From: Schizosaccharomyces osmophilus
Lineage: Eukaryota; Ascomycota; Schizosaccharomycetes; Schizosaccharomycetales; Schizosaccharomycetaceae
NCBI RefSeq assembly: GCF_027921745.1
Contig: NC_079240.1
Coordinates: 799,001 to 863,000, forward strand
Length of the DNA stretch: 64,000 bases
Reading direction: 5' to 3'
Shown here one piece after another: positions 52,841 through 62,187 of the stretch. Every line of letters starts with the position of its first letter. Positions within the stretch are counted from its first letter, which is position 1. The notes beneath the pieces were generated by a model. That model worked only from the letters and a program-made list of their open reading frames with translations. It was not told the DNA's origin and ran no database searches. The position numbers and the translations under genes were made by a program.

Positions 52841-55657
52841 ATGAACCCTAGACGTTTTAGCAATCATTTCTTCGAAGAATTGCCCCCATCATATTTTCAA
52901 GAGTATACTACTGAGGCTCACAATGTAACTGAATTATTTGCTCGCTTCGGAACTCGTTCTCAAAACTCTTTACATTCCACGCTGGATTCTTTTCCTTTTG
53001 GAAAGGATGATTATTTTTCTTCCAATCAAACCATGCCCGCCGATTATCCTTCCACTACTTCTGATTCCTCCTCCACGTTTTACCCACGGTACTTCCAAAA
53101 CACCCAAGACGATGTTTCCAACGAGCTCAAAAACACGAAGAAGATAGACACACCCAACGGCGGCGAGTTCAGCGATCCTTCCAACATGTATGTTTTCCCT
53201 TTTGTATTGTCGCCTGCCCCCAGTCTACCATTTCAATCCGTTTATGACTCTCTTCCCCAGCCAGTACAATCTTCTCAAGATGATCACTCTCAAGAAACCC
53301 CGTATCACCCGCTATATAATCCTTCCTTTATGAATTCATCCGACTTGGCTGCGTATCCCGCCCAACCCATCTCGGATGAAGCATTAAACTTTTCAAAAAC
53401 GAGTCGCTTACCTTATTCCCAACCCCTTTCGCATAATCCAGATTCTCTAGACTTTTCAAATGTAAATGCCTGTGCATTTCTAGATCCTACCGTTTCGTAT
53501 GAAGCTAGTACGTGTTCTTTTTCTGCTTATCCAACATGTTCCTCGCAACTTCCCGAATTGGCAGCTCCCCAAAACTTTACGAGTCCCTCATCTGCTTATG
53601 CTGAGCGAAATGCATCTCCAAGACAATCACCTTCGATGTCTTTGGCTAACACTTCCTCCACAGACATAAATTCCCCCGCAGTTGATGGTATCCGAGCCGC
53701 CTCTTATAAGTACGCTTCCAATTGTGCCACCAAGCATAACTTTCAGCAAACTCTTGAGGCTCATCCACCCGTACAGACCGAAACTTCACACGTGTTTGCT
53801 CCAAATGATTTAGAAAACAAGTCAATCAATTTGAAAAACTGTGAGTCCAATTCCTTGTTTTACCAACCCTATACGGATCAGACTCATCAAGATACCTCTT
53901 GTTTGCCCACTCCTTCAATAGACTCAAATGCTTATTGCCCAAAAACCCAAAAGCATACTCAGTATGGTACCAACCACACAGACGCAGTATCTTCCAGGCC
54001 TTTGGCATCTGATGTGTATCTTTTTCAAAATGGGGAGCCGCTTTTTGTAAAAAAGAGTAAAAGCATGACTGAAGACTCAGTACCGAAGAATACTACAAGT
54101 GAGTCCGTGTCGTCTTCAATTCCCCCTTCCATCTATTCTTATTATACCTACATTGAACAAAGACTGCGTTATGTATTACAGCACCACGAAAGTCTTTGCA
54201 GTTTCAATATATGCATGCCATCTGTATGTCAAAAATCTTATGGTAGTGAGCGGCGATATTTATGTCCCCCTATTGTGTTGTACTTCTTGGGAATCAATTG
54301 GTTCGACTATGAATCAGATGAAATGGTTATTCTGTCAAACATTGTGAAAGATGCTGAGGACGCAAACCTTTCCAAGTCCGTTTTGTATTACGATGCTGAT
54401 GGTAAGGAGGTGAGTTCATCTTCAAAAAAGCAGTTTTCCACAAGCGATGAACAATGTCAAAAATCAAGTCCTGTTTGGGCAAGTACTATGCTAAAAACTA
54501 TTTATTATACAGGAACAGGCGAACATGATAAACTAGGTCGTTCTACCCAACTTCAACTTCAAATCGATACCAAAAGCAAGCAACTAGGAATTGACAAAGT
54601 ACGGTTAGGTGTCATTTCCAAGCCCAGTCAAAAACGCGCTCTTGCCAAGGTTTCCGACATGAGTATATGTCACGGTGATTGTGTCAGTCTCTTTAATCGT
54701 TACCGTGCCCAGCATAATAACGCTTTGTTTTTAAGTACCAGTAGATTGCCCCAGGTACTGTCTGATAAGAGCACGCGTATGAAAGCTTCTGGTAACTTTT
54801 TCCCAGACATTGATACTCCGACTACTGCTGAGAATGAGCAGGGCAGACTTATCATGACCAGTGATACTTGGGAGCCATTTTATATTTTGTCTGTTGATGA
54901 GCTCAAAAAAGGTAACGGAAGTGTTACGGCTAATACCCAACGAGTTGTTCTGAGTTTTGATACCCTTGTAATCTTAGCTAGCCAAATTACAGGAGTGCAA
55001 TCGCCACCTTTGATATTGAAGAAACGGGAAAGCTGGAAAGTGTCCATTTCTTGTGCGAAATCCCATGAGTCTTTTAACTGCTTGTCTAAATTAGCATTTC
55101 AGTGTCCGGTATCGAAAAGGTTTTTATCTATTGATGAACTGAATTTTGGAGGAGTTGGGTATACAGAAGGGGAATTTCAGTTTAACGACAAACTAAATCC
55201 GACAAGTGCAACTCACTCCGTTCTACCCTGGTCGGCAATGTGGTCAATTATATCCACACAATCTTATAGCACCAATTTCTATGATGAGCCGTTATTTAAG
55301 AATCGCAAACACTCAGTGCCTAGCATGCCAGCGGTTAAATATATGTATTCGGATAAGCAGTCTTTGCTTTATGTGTATGGTACTGGATTTGCAACCGACG
55401 TTCAAGTGTGGATTGGTGATGCAAAGTGCGAAGTTTTAAAAAAGACGGGCGACTCGTTGAACCCAAGTACTCTACCGGACGTTGTTTCTTCTTCTCGATT
55501 TTGTTCAAGGTTACAAGCTTTTCCAGTCAATTTAACGTGCGTTGCGTGCGTATTGCCATTGCATCTGTTGGGGTCGAAAATAACGACGAATCCTATCTTA
55601 TTATTTCAGCATGACACCTTCTTTCATTCTGGGTTTGCATGGCCATTGCATTCGTGA
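52841..55657 (+). CDS. cbf12: CSL-family transcription factor Cbf12
   Basis: Single exon, 938 aa (S. pombe Cbf12 is ~963). The N-terminal ~430 residues are Ser/Pro/Asn/Gln-rich and probably disordered. The LAG1 DNA-binding Rel-like region starts near 440 (RLRYVLQHHESLCSFNICMP, then SVCQKSYGSERRYLCPPIVL), where CQKSYGSERRY gives the key contacts to the GTGGGAA-type site. A beta-trefoil follows (SKPSQKRALAKVSDMSICHG), then a C-terminal TIG/IPT domain (LLYVYGTGFATDVQVWIGDA). Fungal CSL proteins act without Notch; Cbf12 activates flocculation and adhesion genes against Cbf11. The long disordered N terminus is typical of the Cbf12 class. Confidence 0.96.
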   Translation: MNPRRFSNHFFEELPPSYFQEYTTEAHNVTELFARFGTRSQNSLHSTLDSFPFGKDDYFSSNQTMPADYPSTTSDSSSTFYPRYFQNTQDDVSNELKNTKKIDTPNGGEFSDPSNMYVFPFVLSPAPSLPFQSVYDSLPQPVQSSQDDHSQETPYHPLYNPSFMNSSDLAAYPAQPISDEALNFSKTSRLPYSQPLSHNPDSLDFSNVNACAFLDPTVSYEASTCSFSAYPTCSSQLPELAAPQNFTSPSSAYAERNASPRQSPSMSLANTSSTDINSPAVDGIRAASYKYASNCATKHNFQQTLEAHPPVQTETSHVFAPNDLENKSINLKNCESNSLFYQPYTDQTHQDTSCLPTPSIDSNAYCPKTQKHTQYGTNHTDAVSSRPLASDVYLFQNGEPLFVKKSKSMTEDSVPKNTTSESVSSSIPPSIYSYYTYIEQRLRYVLQHHESLCSFNICMPSVCQKSYGSERRYLCPPIVLYFLGINWFDYESDEMVILSNIVKDAEDANLSKSVLYYDADGKEVSSSSKKQFSTSDEQCQKSSPVWASTMLKTIYYTGTGEHDKLGRSTQLQLQIDTKSKQLGIDKVRLGVISKPSQKRALAKVSDMSICHGDCVSLFNRYRAQHNNALFLSTSRLPQVLSDKSTRMKASGNFFPDIDTPTTAENEQGRLIMTSDTWEPFYILSVDELKKGNGSVTANTQRVVLSFDTLVILASQITGVQSPPLILKKRESWKVSISCAKSHESFNCLSKLAFQCPVSKRFLSIDELNFGGVGYTEGEFQFNDKLNPTSATHSVLPWSAMWSIISTQSYSTNFYDEPLFKNRKHSVPSMPAVKYMYSDKQSLLYVYGTGFATDVQVWIGDAKCEVLKKTGDSLNPSTLPDVVSSSRFCSRLQAFPVNLTCVACVLPLHLLGSKITTNPILLFQHDTFFHSGFAWPLHS

Positions 55658-56414
55658 AAACATTGAGCTGACAAATGATTAAACTGGTTGTTAACCTATA
55701 TATACTTATTTGTTTACTAATAAGCAAGCGTATACTTTCCGTTATGTAAGTTATTTGTGCATTTCTGTACGGGCGGACTTTATGTCGTGTTGTATGCATT
55801 TTTTTACTCAATTCCCTGCTAATCATGGGATTGAGTTTTTTTGTTTAACCGTCTTTGTCATTCTACTCATTTCATTAAGCCAAAGGCAAGGCTGGAACAT
55901 ACTGTTATTTTGTAAAGGCTCTTTACTGGTTTGGAAATTAATATCTATCATTTAATTTAGGATTCACTAATTAATCATTTATGTATATTATTTATCTTTG
56001 GCTTTCAGCTTCATTAATACTATTCCCTTTTGCATTAGCATTTGCGAGTGAATTGCTATTTCATTTATTTACAAACCATCACTCAGTTTTATATAAGTAA
56101 TATTTCAACTTTTTTATTTAACAGTGGAAGCCTTACATTCCATCTTTTCTTTGCTTATAACAAGTCAACTAACTCTATTCTAATTCAACATATTTCTGCC
56201 TTTTCTTACTTTAGTCGACTGGAGTAATAATATCCATCTAGTAATGAGGATTCCTTTTAGCGAGGAATTCGGTATCTTACACTAATGAACGGAGTGTTCA
56301 ATAGAGGGAGGTAATGGGCTTTTGCCTTTTGCCAAATTTTGCTTGGAATTGGGAAACGATTAATTGCTGATCGTTAGATCCTTTAATTAGTACAAAAAAA
56401 ACTAAACACTTAGA
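55658..56414. other. Intergenic region cbf12 / chorismate synthase
   Basis: 757 bp holding the cbf12 3' end (with the hairpin above) and the promoter of the chorismate synthase gene. AT-rich; the frames are short and hydrophobic by composition. No gene called. Confidence 0.4.
55806..55836 (+). terminator. Hairpin with flanking T-runs downstream of cbf12
   Basis: ACTCAATTCCC and GGGATTGAGT form a stem of 10 bp with one bulge and a ~10-nt loop, with T tracts immediately before and after. It sits 149 bp past the cbf12 stop. The look is that of an intrinsic terminator; in a eukaryote it more likely acts in the 3' UTR or at a polymerase pause site. Confidence 0.35.
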
Positions 56415-57605
56415 ATGTCCTCCTTTGGCACATTATTTAAAGTAACAACTTATGGTGAATCGCACTGCAGAAGTGTTGGTTGCATCGTGGAAGGATGCCC
56501 TCCAGGCATGAATCTTACAGAAGAAGATGTTCAAGTTCAACTTACTCGCCGTCGCCCTGGTCAATCGAGTTTGACCACACCTCGTAATGAGAAAGATCGT
56601 GTTCACATTCAAAGTGGAACTGAGTTTGGCGTTACTCTAGGAACTCCTGTTGGTATGATGGTATTAAACCAGGACCAAAAGCCTCATGATTACTCAGATA
56701 TGGACAACTATCCTCGTCCTTCTCACGCTGACTTTACTTATTTGGAGAAGTATGGTGTTAAGGCTTCTTCCGGAGGTGGCCGTTCCAGTGCTCGAGAGAC
56801 CATTGGCCGTGTTGCCGCCGGCGCCATTGCTGAAAAGTATTTACGTGAAGCTTTCGGCATCGAAATTGTTGCTTTCGTATCGGCCGTTGGTAAAATTGCC
56901 ATTCCCCTTCATCAAACGAAGACTAGTTCCTCTGCAGCTAACGATGAGACGGATGACTATGATTCTCCTGTTACTCCGGAGTACTTGAAGTTCTTGGATG
57001 AAATTACTCGTGAGGAAGTTGACAAAACAACGATTCGTTGTCCTCACGCCGAGGCTGCCAACAGAATGTCGGAACGAATTACTCGTGCTCGTGATAACCA
57101 CGATTCCATCGGTGGTACAGTTACTTGTGTCATTCGTAATGTCCCTACCGGTCTTGGTGAGCCTTGTTTTGACAAGATTGAAGCCAAGCTTGCTCATGCC
57201 ATGATGAGTATTCCTGCAACAAAATCTTTTGAGATTGGTTCTGGTCGCGAGGGATGCAAGGTTCCTGGATCTGCTCACAATGATCCTTTTGTCCGTAACC
57301 CAGTTACGGGTAAGCTCGGTACTTCCTCCAACAACAGCGGCGGTACTCAAGGAGGTATCTCCAATGGAGAAAACATCTACTTCACAGTTGGCTTTAAATC
57401 ACCCGCCACCATTGGCAAAGAACAACCCACCACTCGCTACGATGGATCCGGTGGTGTTTTGGCTGCTAAGGGTCGTCACGACCCTTGTGTTGTTCCTCGT
57501 GCTATCCCGATTGTTGAAACAATGGCCGCTTTGGTTGTCATGGATGCTGTAATGATTCAACAAAGTCGTAACGCTACTCGCAATTTATTGCCGAATGCCA
57601 TGTAA
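56415..57605 (+). CDS. aro2: Chorismate synthase
   Basis: Single exon, 396 aa, ATG start. Family marks: [14 protein letters not shown] (first signature, with the His), [43 protein letters not shown] (second signature), IGCTV-like [12 protein letters not shown], and [18 protein letters not shown] (third signature), ending at [15 protein letters not shown]. The enzyme turns EPSP into chorismate with reduced FMN; fungal forms also have the flavin reductase activity. Length is normal for the fungal class. The remembered S. pombe neighbour of cbf12 is the same gene (SPCC1223.14). Confidence 0.98.
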   Translation: MSSFGTLFKVTTYGESHCRSVGCIVEGCPPGMNLTEEDVQVQLTRRRPGQSSLTTPRNEKDRVHIQSGTEFGVTLGTPVGMMVLNQDQKPHDYSDMDNYPRPSHADFTYLEKYGVKASSGGGRSSARETIGRVAAGAIAEKYLREAFGIEIVAFVSAVGKIAIPLHQTKTSSSAANDETDDYDSPVTPEYLKFLDEITREEVDKTTIRCPHAEAANRMSERITRARDNHDSIGGTVTCVIRNVPTGLGEPCFDKIEAKLAHAMMSIPATKSFEIGSGREGCKVPGSAHNDPFVRNPVTGKLGTSSNNSGGTQGGISNGENIYFTVGFKSPATIGKEQPTTRYDGSGGVLAAKGRHDPCVVPRAIPIVETMAALVVMDAVMIQQSRNATRNLLPNAM

Positions 57606-58468
57606 GAAGTTTTTTAAAAAAAGTTTGTGAGTTTTAAATTCCTGGTTTTGGTTCTGTGAGTGGTCTCTCATCAAGTTTGATAATACACCAATCTTTTGTC
57701 TTTCTCGGTAAGGTCAAAAGACGTCCATAATGTCAAATTTTTAATACCTATGATTCGTTCATATCTTTTATGGATACCTTTTATTTTTCTGGTTTTGGCA
57801 CAAGGAGTTCGTTCCTCCTATAGAGATGGTCGCATGATTTCCTTTTTTTGGTCTTAATAGAGTTTCTTTTTTCCAATTGTCTGTTATGAGCCTACTAGCA
57901 AAACCAAATGAGCAATAGACTTCATGTACGTGTAGATAGCTATATCAATTGTAACGAAAGAGAAACCTCAGTCGGTTCTCATAGCTTGTCCATCATCTTC
58001 TAGTCATTCCTAAAGTCTTACAAGACAGAAAAATGCTTTGTTTATTGAATTACGTACTACGTTGTTTATTTGTTATTCTGAAATAACGTACAGTAAACTT
58101 TCATGTTGGCTATTCTTTGCCAAACCTTTTCCAACAGTCTTAGCGTCATCTACTCATAACAGCTGATCATAACAGAGGAACTTGACCTTCCCCAACTACG
58201 GATTTTCTCAAGAGAACTGATCGTTGAGGGTTTTGAACTTGCAAAGTACACGAAAATTGTGTTTTATTATTTACTTATAAAGAAGAAAAAAGGAATTAAA
58301 AGAGTTTGCTTGAGTTGAGCGGCTTTTCAGCGAACATTAACCACGAAGAATAGTCGAAACTCAGAAGTTTCATTCGAGCGCATGCGTTGTTTTATTTGAG
58401 AAAACGGAGTTCATGATTTTAATTTGAGCTGAAGAAATCTAACTTTTTGATCGGAGCGAGATTTATTC
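57606..58468. other. Intergenic region at a probable synteny junction
   Basis: 863 bp with no gene seen. To the left the order matches remembered SPCC1223 genes, to the right SPCC297, so the junction of two ancestral blocks probably lies here. A small inverted repeat GTTATT / AATAAC lies near 58072-58087. Confidence 0.4.
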
Positions 58469-60502
58469 ATGGGATTGTCGAATAACGATCAAAACCCTAA
58501 CAACACCAATCTTTTCCGAAAGCATACGTGGCACCCGGAAACGAATGATTTAAAGAAAGAAAGGCGGGCTAGCGGTTTACCTGGGGATTTCAATGGAACA
58601 GCTTCGGAGTTGGATCAATCGGATTCTTTTCGAAAGCGAAACTTCAGCGCCGGTGACTATGTCATTTCGCCTGGGTCAAATGGTGCCGGAGGAAGTACTT
58701 TAACCCATTCCTGGACGTTTCAACCTGGCCGACACAACCAGGGTTTATATTCTAACAATTTCCGAGAAGCCCAACGCCAATGGAAGCGCTTACAAGAGTG
58801 GGGTGAAGTTAAAGAAACGAAGAAAATAAAAAAGCGATTTGATCGGTTCTCTGGCCGGAAATTCATTAACGACTATGAGATTCTCAGCGAAGTTGGTCGC
58901 GGCATGCACGGAAAGGTCAAGTTGGGCCGTGAAATGAATACCAAGGAACTGTTAGCTATTAAGATTATCCCCAAAACGGAGCGTCGTCCCAAGCTAGGCC
59001 GTGCTAATTCTGGAAGCCAAAAAGAGAAAGTACGTCGCGAAATCGCTATTCTGAAAAAGTGTATTCATCCGAACGTTGTCCGTTTGCGTGAGGTCATTGA
59101 TGATCCAAATTCTACAAAAGTATATTTGGTCCTTGAATGTATGAATGGAGGCGAGATTCAGTGGTCGGAAAATCAGTCTCCTCTTTTATCTGTCGAACAG
59201 GCTCGCCAGTATTTCCGTGATGTGGTCTGTGGTCTTGAATACCTTCACTATCAAGGGATCATCCATCGAGATATTAAGCCTGCCAACCTTCTTTTGAGTT
59301 CTTCGGGATGCGTTAAAATATCCGATTTTGGAGTTTCCTATATAGCACGTAGCGGTTTAAATGAAGAAAATGATGTTGAACTCGTAAAGACCGTAGGTAC
59401 GCCGGCCTTTTTTGCTCCTGAGCTATGTTGGACGGATTTAGACCGTCCCAGGCCGAAAATATCCGAAGCTATTGATGTGTGGGCTTTAGGTGTCACCCTT
59501 TTCTGTCTTTTGTTTGGCCGGTGCCCTTTTCAAGCGTCCATGGAATATGAGTTGTTTGATAAGATCGTTAATGAACCTTTACGGATCCCTGATGCCCCCG
59601 ATATAGGAGACGACGGTCGTGATTTGCTTAACAGATTGCTTAACAAAGACCCGAATACTCGTATAACGTTGGCTGAAGTAAAGCGTCACCCATGGACAAT
59701 TCGTGATATGCCAGACTTTGAAGATTGGTTTAAGGGTACAAACCCTGAAGCAAGCGGCCGTGTTGAAGTATCCAATGATGAAGTTGCTTCTGCTATTAGT
59801 TTGGTTGGTCGTTTGCGTAGAAAGCTTGGTAAGCTTTTCCGCTTTCGTCGTCCAAAAACACAAGAGCAGGAATCACAAGAACAGGAATCTTCAACGTCTC
59901 CTTCTGATTCGTCCTTGCGTAGGGAAACCGGTACCAGTAATTCATCAATTGCTTTATCCCCCAGTCAGTTATCCGATTCATTCAATCACATGTCTGTGGA
60001 TAAACAAGAAAATAACGCAGGCGAGTCCGAAGAAAATGCTAGGGACGCAGGTGCCGGTGGGGGAGGTCAGCACTTGGAGAAACCTAAGATTGATTTCAAT
60101 TGGGACCGTTCCCCTATGAGTGAGATTTCAAACCCGGTTGAAGAGGTTGATACAAAACCTGACGAAGATGATTACGATGAAGATGATTCTTCTGATGACC
60201 GAAGTCCAGATTCGTTAAGTATGCATCCAGGGGGAGCTGGTTATGATGTCTATTGTCAAGCTTACACGGATTCACATAATAATAGAATGGAATATTCCCA
60301 ACAGGCCGATCATGACTTGAAGAAAGACCAGGTCCCGATGGTTGCTTGGCGTGACTATGAGCATTTAAACAGGTCTCGCCCGGGGGAGGATCCAAATTAT
60401 AATTCTATTTCAGGTTTTCTATCTGCCAATGGGTTGCCCATGAGCCAAGCTCCAAGTACTTCTCCGTATATCTTTGAACATCCCATGACTTCGAGTCACT
60501 AA
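58469..60502 (+). CDS. ssp1: Ca2+/calmodulin-dependent kinase kinase Ssp1
   Basis: Single exon, 677 aa. The kinase domain begins near 135 (YEILSEVGRGMHGKVKLGRE), with AIKIIPK (ATP Lys), then an Arg/Pro insert (TERRPKLGRANSGSQKE) typical of CaMKK. After it come IIHRDIKPANLLL, DFGVSYIA, the activation loop TVGTPAFFAPELCW, and IDVWALGVTLFCL. The C-terminal ~250 residues are acidic and Ser-rich (DEDDYDEDDSSDDRSPDSLS), probably disordered. Ssp1 phosphorylates the T-loops of the AMPK Ssp2 and of Cdr2, linking stress and glucose to growth. Catalytic residues are intact. It ends 529 bp from the convergent set7. Confidence 0.96.
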   Translation: MGLSNNDQNPNNTNLFRKHTWHPETNDLKKERRASGLPGDFNGTASELDQSDSFRKRNFSAGDYVISPGSNGAGGSTLTHSWTFQPGRHNQGLYSNNFREAQRQWKRLQEWGEVKETKKIKKRFDRFSGRKFINDYEILSEVGRGMHGKVKLGREMNTKELLAIKIIPKTERRPKLGRANSGSQKEKVRREIAILKKCIHPNVVRLREVIDDPNSTKVYLVLECMNGGEIQWSENQSPLLSVEQARQYFRDVVCGLEYLHYQGIIHRDIKPANLLLSSSGCVKISDFGVSYIARSGLNEENDVELVKTVGTPAFFAPELCWTDLDRPRPKISEAIDVWALGVTLFCLLFGRCPFQASMEYELFDKIVNEPLRIPDAPDIGDDGRDLLNRLLNKDPNTRITLAEVKRHPWTIRDMPDFEDWFKGTNPEASGRVEVSNDEVASAISLVGRLRRKLGKLFRFRRPKTQEQESQEQESSTSPSDSSLRRETGTSNSSIALSPSQLSDSFNHMSVDKQENNAGESEENARDAGAGGGGQHLEKPKIDFNWDRSPMSEISNPVEEVDTKPDEDDYDEDDSSDDRSPDSLSMHPGGAGYDVYCQAYTDSHNNRMEYSQQADHDLKKDQVPMVAWRDYEHLNRSRPGEDPNYNSISGFLSANGLPMSQAPSTSPYIFEHPMTSSH

Positions 60503-60986
60503 GCTTTTGTTGATTTGATTGTGGACTCGTTTTTTTCCATTTTTGATATTGTGTTTTTATATATTTGGCTTTACAATGGTGAGTTGTCATTCGTTTTTTA
60601 TTAATGTCATTATGCGTTCGTCTGAAGTTGCTTGTTCTGAAAAGCACTCTTATTGATTTGTTCGCCATAAACGTTCGAATTATGGAGGAACCATGTCCTT
60701 AGGTAGTGCTTGATACATTCCATTCGTTTTATTTATGATTCGACTATTGTTATGTTTGAGAAATTAAATATATTTCATTGAGTTGAATCTTTTGATCTTT
60801 TAAGCTAAACACAATACATAAAAAATTAAATATCCTTTGTTAAATAAAGTTGTCTATTACAAATGATGAAAAGAGAAAAGGGAAGTTAAAAGGACATAAA
60901 CACTATTTAAAGAGTTTAAAACAAACCATGATATTCCACATAACCTAACACTAGTAAGAAGAGCAATCACTGAATCTGTGAAGCTG

Positions 60987-60989
<3 letters not shown>
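60503..60989. other. Convergent 3' region ssp1 / set7
   Basis: About 490 bp after ssp1. AT-rich with several AATAAA/ATTAAA-like sequences on both strands. No gene called; an antisense frame over the ssp1 end is a shadow of that gene. Confidence 0.4.

Positions 60990-61016
<27 letters not shown>
60990..61016. repeat. (TA)n microsatellite
   Basis: About 13 uninterrupted TA units, 14 bp past the set7 stop in minus-strand sense, in the convergent ssp1/set7 interval. Likely length-variable between strains. Confidence 0.9.
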
Positions 61017-61017
<1 letters not shown>

Positions 61018-61030
61018 TTCTATTGTCTAT

Positions 61031-61718
61031 TTACAGAAGCAGGTTTTGAAGAAAACTACTTTCCTCTTCAGAAGGATCATGGTGATTATGGTCAGAAGTT
61101 GAGCCATCGTCGAACCATAGATGCTCACCGTAAGATATACACAATTCTTCACAAGGAGATACCTCTCGCAAAGTAAAATAAGATATACAGCGGTTTGGTT
61201 CGTCCTTTTTCCAGTAAACATTAGGACACCGATCATGATTAAACATGCTACCCAACCCAAGGGCTAATCCCTGTCTGCCGTTTGACCAAACATAAGTATA
61301 CTCATTTAAAATAGTGTATTGTCCATGGTTAGCATATTGATCCTTTTCAAATAACAAAACCGGGCTAACCTCAATACAGGTATGAGCAGGTAAGGGTTCT
61401 AAGGCAAACACACCTCGACCTTTTGCTTCAGTATCTCGAATCTAACAGATATTAGTGAGAAAAAAACTGGTCAATAAAGAAAGCTGGTTGAATTATGTAT
61501 TTTTGTTTCTGTCCAGGAAACAAGCAAGCGCGAAATTGATTTCGTAGTATTGTTCACGAGCAAGGAAAAGGAAATCAAGAAATCGTAGTTGAGCCGATGA
61601 AAAGCAAAGAGAAAATAAGAAGGGTTCGGCATCAAGGTAAAAAAAGCCAACCATTGAGTCATACTTGGACAAAGTAACTTACCTCTACTGGACGGTCAAA
61701 AAGCGAAACTGTCTTCAT
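61031..61718 (-). CDS. set7: SET-domain methyltransferase Set7
   Basis: Two exons on the minus strand, 61718-61683 (MKTVSLFDRPVE) and 61441-61031 (148 aa; S. pombe Set7 is 147). The donor is GTAAGT; the acceptor TTAG. Motifs: TEAKGRGVFAL (cofactor-binding GRG), GLGSMFNHDRCPNVYW (NH...PN motif), then SYFTLREVSPCEELCISYGE (catalytic Tyr and the E-L-x-I-x-Y-G end). It lacks pre- and post-SET zinc clusters, which is the small-SET layout known for this protein. In S. pombe, Set7 methylates histone H3 Lys37 and acts in gametogenesis. The intron is 241 nt, long for this genus, and hides the start codon from the longer frame. Confidence 0.93.
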
Positions 61719-62187
61719 TGAGCTTCAATAAACACAAAGAGAAGTTGTAATTATTCTAAGTTTTTCTTTTCGCCTTGCCATACACTTTTTTTCACAGAAC
61801 TTCAAGATTTCGCCTTCTTTTCTAAAGTAACGTGTTACCCTAAAACATAAATAAATTATTTTTTTATTTTTTTGAACAGCTGCTAGGTTTTCAAAAAGCC
61901 TACAAGATACAGTCCTTTTAAGGATAAAACGAAACTTTTTGGAAGGTTAGTTTTAAAAAAAATTGCGATGACTTCAAATTTTTAGGAACTGTTGAATACC
62001 AATGTCGCTCTACCTCGTAATTCAAGAATTTTCTCCAAAGTAAGTAGAACACAAGTATACGTTTTCAACCTGTTCCTACAGGGCTGGTAGAATGGAAAAC
62101 GCCTGTAATAGGGCTAATATAGAATAGAATTGCACAAGGAAAGAGAATTCGTATTGTGAATGGGAACAATGATTTAATTGCATTGGA
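61719..62187. promoter_or_regulatory. Divergent promoter region set7 / DENN gene
   Basis: About 470 bp. A frame near 62003 (MSLYLVIQEFSPK) followed by GTAAGT was considered as a first exon of the DENN gene and dropped, because its phase does not fit the next exon. AT-rich with T runs near 61858-61875. Confidence 0.4.

Noticed and set aside
56841-57350. Antisense frame of about 169 codons over chorismate synthase
   Set aside because: Complement of a conserved enzyme; no start context and no recognisable features.
62003-62045. MSLYLVIQEFSPK followed by GTAAGT as first exon of the DENN gene
   Set aside because: Its phase does not match any acceptor that enters the DENN frame, while an in-frame ATG at 62188 gives the expected uDENN beginning (HFFLVGL).
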